From positions 1 to 64,000 of the forward strand of contig JANQIX010000003.1 of the NCBI GenBank assembly GCA_028281925.1: a DNA stretch of 64,000 bases, written 5' to 3'. The stretch is from Alphaproteobacteria bacterium (GTDB lineage: Bacteria; Pseudomonadota; Alphaproteobacteria; DSM-16000; Inquilinaceae). Position numbers and translations under genes: made by a program. Under the pieces are notes generated by a model. It saw nothing but the letters and a program-made list of their open reading frames with translations, was not told where the DNA came from and ran no database searches. Below, piece after piece: positions 62,857 through 64,000 of the stretch; position 1 is the first letter of the stretch, and each line of letters starts with the position of its first letter.

Positions 62857-64000
62857 GACGTCACCTCGTCGTCGGCGTCGGCGTCTTCATCCGCAGTGCC
62901 GCCGGGCAGGGCAGGGTCGTACGCCATCCCTGGCGGCATCCACGTGGCGGCACGCGCGCGGCTGTCCGGATCGACGCCGAGAGCCGTCGTACCGTCGTCG
63001 ACGAACGCGGCCTCGAGCACCTTGGCCAGGACACCCTTCTTGTCGCCGGCATGGGTACGCGTCCAGCGCTCACCCAGCACGTCGCCGGCGATGGCCAGGG
63101 CCTGAGGCTTCGTGATCCGCCCCCAGTAGTTGTCGGCGGTCGGCCGCCAGAACGCCACGAAGTCGATGCCGAGCCGTTCCCCAATCAGCTCGATGACGGG
63201 ATTAGCGCCGCGCTCGGTGCCGAGCTGGGGCCTAAGCGTCTGCGCGACACACCACGCAAACAGCGCCCTCTTGGCTTCGTGCGTGAGGTTGCACAGGGCC
63301 TGGAAGCCTTCCGCTGCCGGCAACATGATCCAGCCGATCTGCAGGCCGGCCTGCTGCACTTCCAGGACCCGGGCGGCCGGCGTGTCGTCAAGGTCGCCAC
63401 GCGAGCTGACTTCCCGCGACCGGACGGCCCGCAGATCGAGCGGACCCGCGCGGTAGCCGGTCTCCAGGATGTCGATGCACAGGCTGTAGAGCGCCAGGTC
63501 GAAGGCCGCCTCGGGATCCGCCACCAGATGCGCCTTCGTGATTTGCAGGCGATGCGCAGCCAGGTCCTCGATGAGCACTTGGCTGAAGGTGTTCGCCTTG
63601 TCGGTTTCTGTCGCGGGGTCGGCGCCTGGCTCTCGCGACGGGGCGGCATCCTCGGGCTTGACCAGCCCTTGGCGCAGCTCCAGCTCGCCATTGTAGCCGA
63701 TCGTGACGATGCAGCCGGCCCGCTGGCGGTCTTCGGCAGTGTAGTTTGCCCGATCGTCGAGCTCCGCTTCGAGCGCTTCTCTGCGTTCGGTGAGCGCCTC
63801 CATCTCCGCATGTTGCTCGTCGGTCCAGTCATCCAGGTCCTCCAGCTCGCCCTCGCGCGCGGTGATCTCCTGAAACTCCTGCTCGACCTCCGGCGACATC
63901 TCGGCGGCCTCCGGATACACACGCCCGAACTTGGAGGTGTGGCTGTAGTCGCACTGCGGCATCGGCTCGACCCATTTCCAATCGCCGGATATCTCCTGGG
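62853..64000 (-). CDS. ParB-like protein, C-terminal part (5' end outside window)
   Basis: 382 codons are visible and the frame is open to the window edge. It matches the long C-terminal part of the large (about 650-700 residue) ParB/Spo0J-nuclease-like plasmid proteins: a coiled coil (about residues 30-85), CIVTIGYNGELELRQGLVKP, SQVLIEDLAAHRLQITKAHL and WGRITKPQALAIAGDVLGER, with an acidic tail. The expected N-terminal nuclease-like domain would lie just right of the window. These proteins are hallmark leading-region genes, separate from partition ParB. Confidence 0.85.
   Translation of the reverse strand, partial: QEISGDWKWVEPMPQCDYSHTSKFGRVYPEAAEMSPEVEQEFQEITAREGELEDLDDWTDEQHAEMEALTERREALEAELDDRANYTAEDRQRAGCIVTIGYNGELELRQGLVKPEDAAPSREPGADPATETDKANTFSQVLIEDLAAHRLQITKAHLVADPEAAFDLALYSLCIDILETGYRAGPLDLRAVRSREVSSRGDLDDTPAARVLEVQQAGLQIGWIMLPAAEGFQALCNLTHEAKRALFAWCVAQTLRPQLGTERGANPVIELIGERLGIDFVAFWRPTADNYWGRITKPQALAIAGDVLGERWTRTHAGDKKGVLAKVLEAAFVDDGTTALGVDPDSRARAATWMPPGMAYDPALPGGTADEDADADDEVTS

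Overview
The window is high-GC alphaproteobacterial DNA, and most of it is plasmid (or chromid/integrated conjugative element) sequence. It carries a repABC-type RepC initiator, a ParA/ParB pair, a Rep_3 initiator with iterons, and a complete Ti-like conjugation apparatus. Gene families, cobalamin riboswitches, a GC-rich intergenic palindrome and ParDE modules fit Rhodobacterales or Rhodospirillales; the species cannot be read from the sequence.

Left part (1-26 kb) is a mosaic of metabolic cargo and rearrangement debris. It opens with the 3' end of a DUF4280 PAAR-like gene and a broken IS110-type transposase. Next come a cyanate uptake and hydrolysis operon (substrate-binding protein, permease, ATPase, cyanase, minus strand) and a divergent sigma-54 activator; a sigma-54 promoter is visible in front of the operon. 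Then follow a truncated ExbB, a frameshifted secreted protein, a lipoprotein and a membrane protein. A two-gene Rieske oxygenase operon of glycine-betaine monooxygenase type lies behind a cobalamin riboswitch. A DnaB-like ATPase, a betaine-homocysteine methyltransferase, a DUF1289 protein, a second cobalamin riboswitch, a decayed FecCD permease and CbiZ make this a broken B12/methyl-group region. An IS66 fragment, a LysR regulator and an AbgT transporter close it.

Middle part (26-46 kb) is the plasmid core: a ParDE pair, a thermonuclease-like protein and RepC with a candidate antisense RNA, then a virB1-virB11-like type IV secretion operon with two small extra genes. After two more ParDE modules (one toxin broken by a stop codon) come VirD4, a VirD2-like relaxase and a VirD1-like accessory protein. 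Upstream of virD1 lies a candidate oriT whose nick motif matches the T-DNA border core. Beside it is an array of about sixteen phased octamers, followed by virC1 and virC2.

Right part (46-64 kb) holds partition genes with two 18-bp palindromes, an iteron origin and the Rep_3 gene. Beyond it is a minus-strand block: SLOG/DUF2493 protein, Toprim protein, a 1470-residue methylase/strawberry-notch-helicase fusion, a PP-loop protein, three unknowns and a ParB-like protein cut by the window edge. If the predicted nick is right, the + strand enters the recipient first from 46054 rightwards. This block is then the leading region, with the incoming strand as template for its genes; a nested 12-bp inverted repeat sits inside it.
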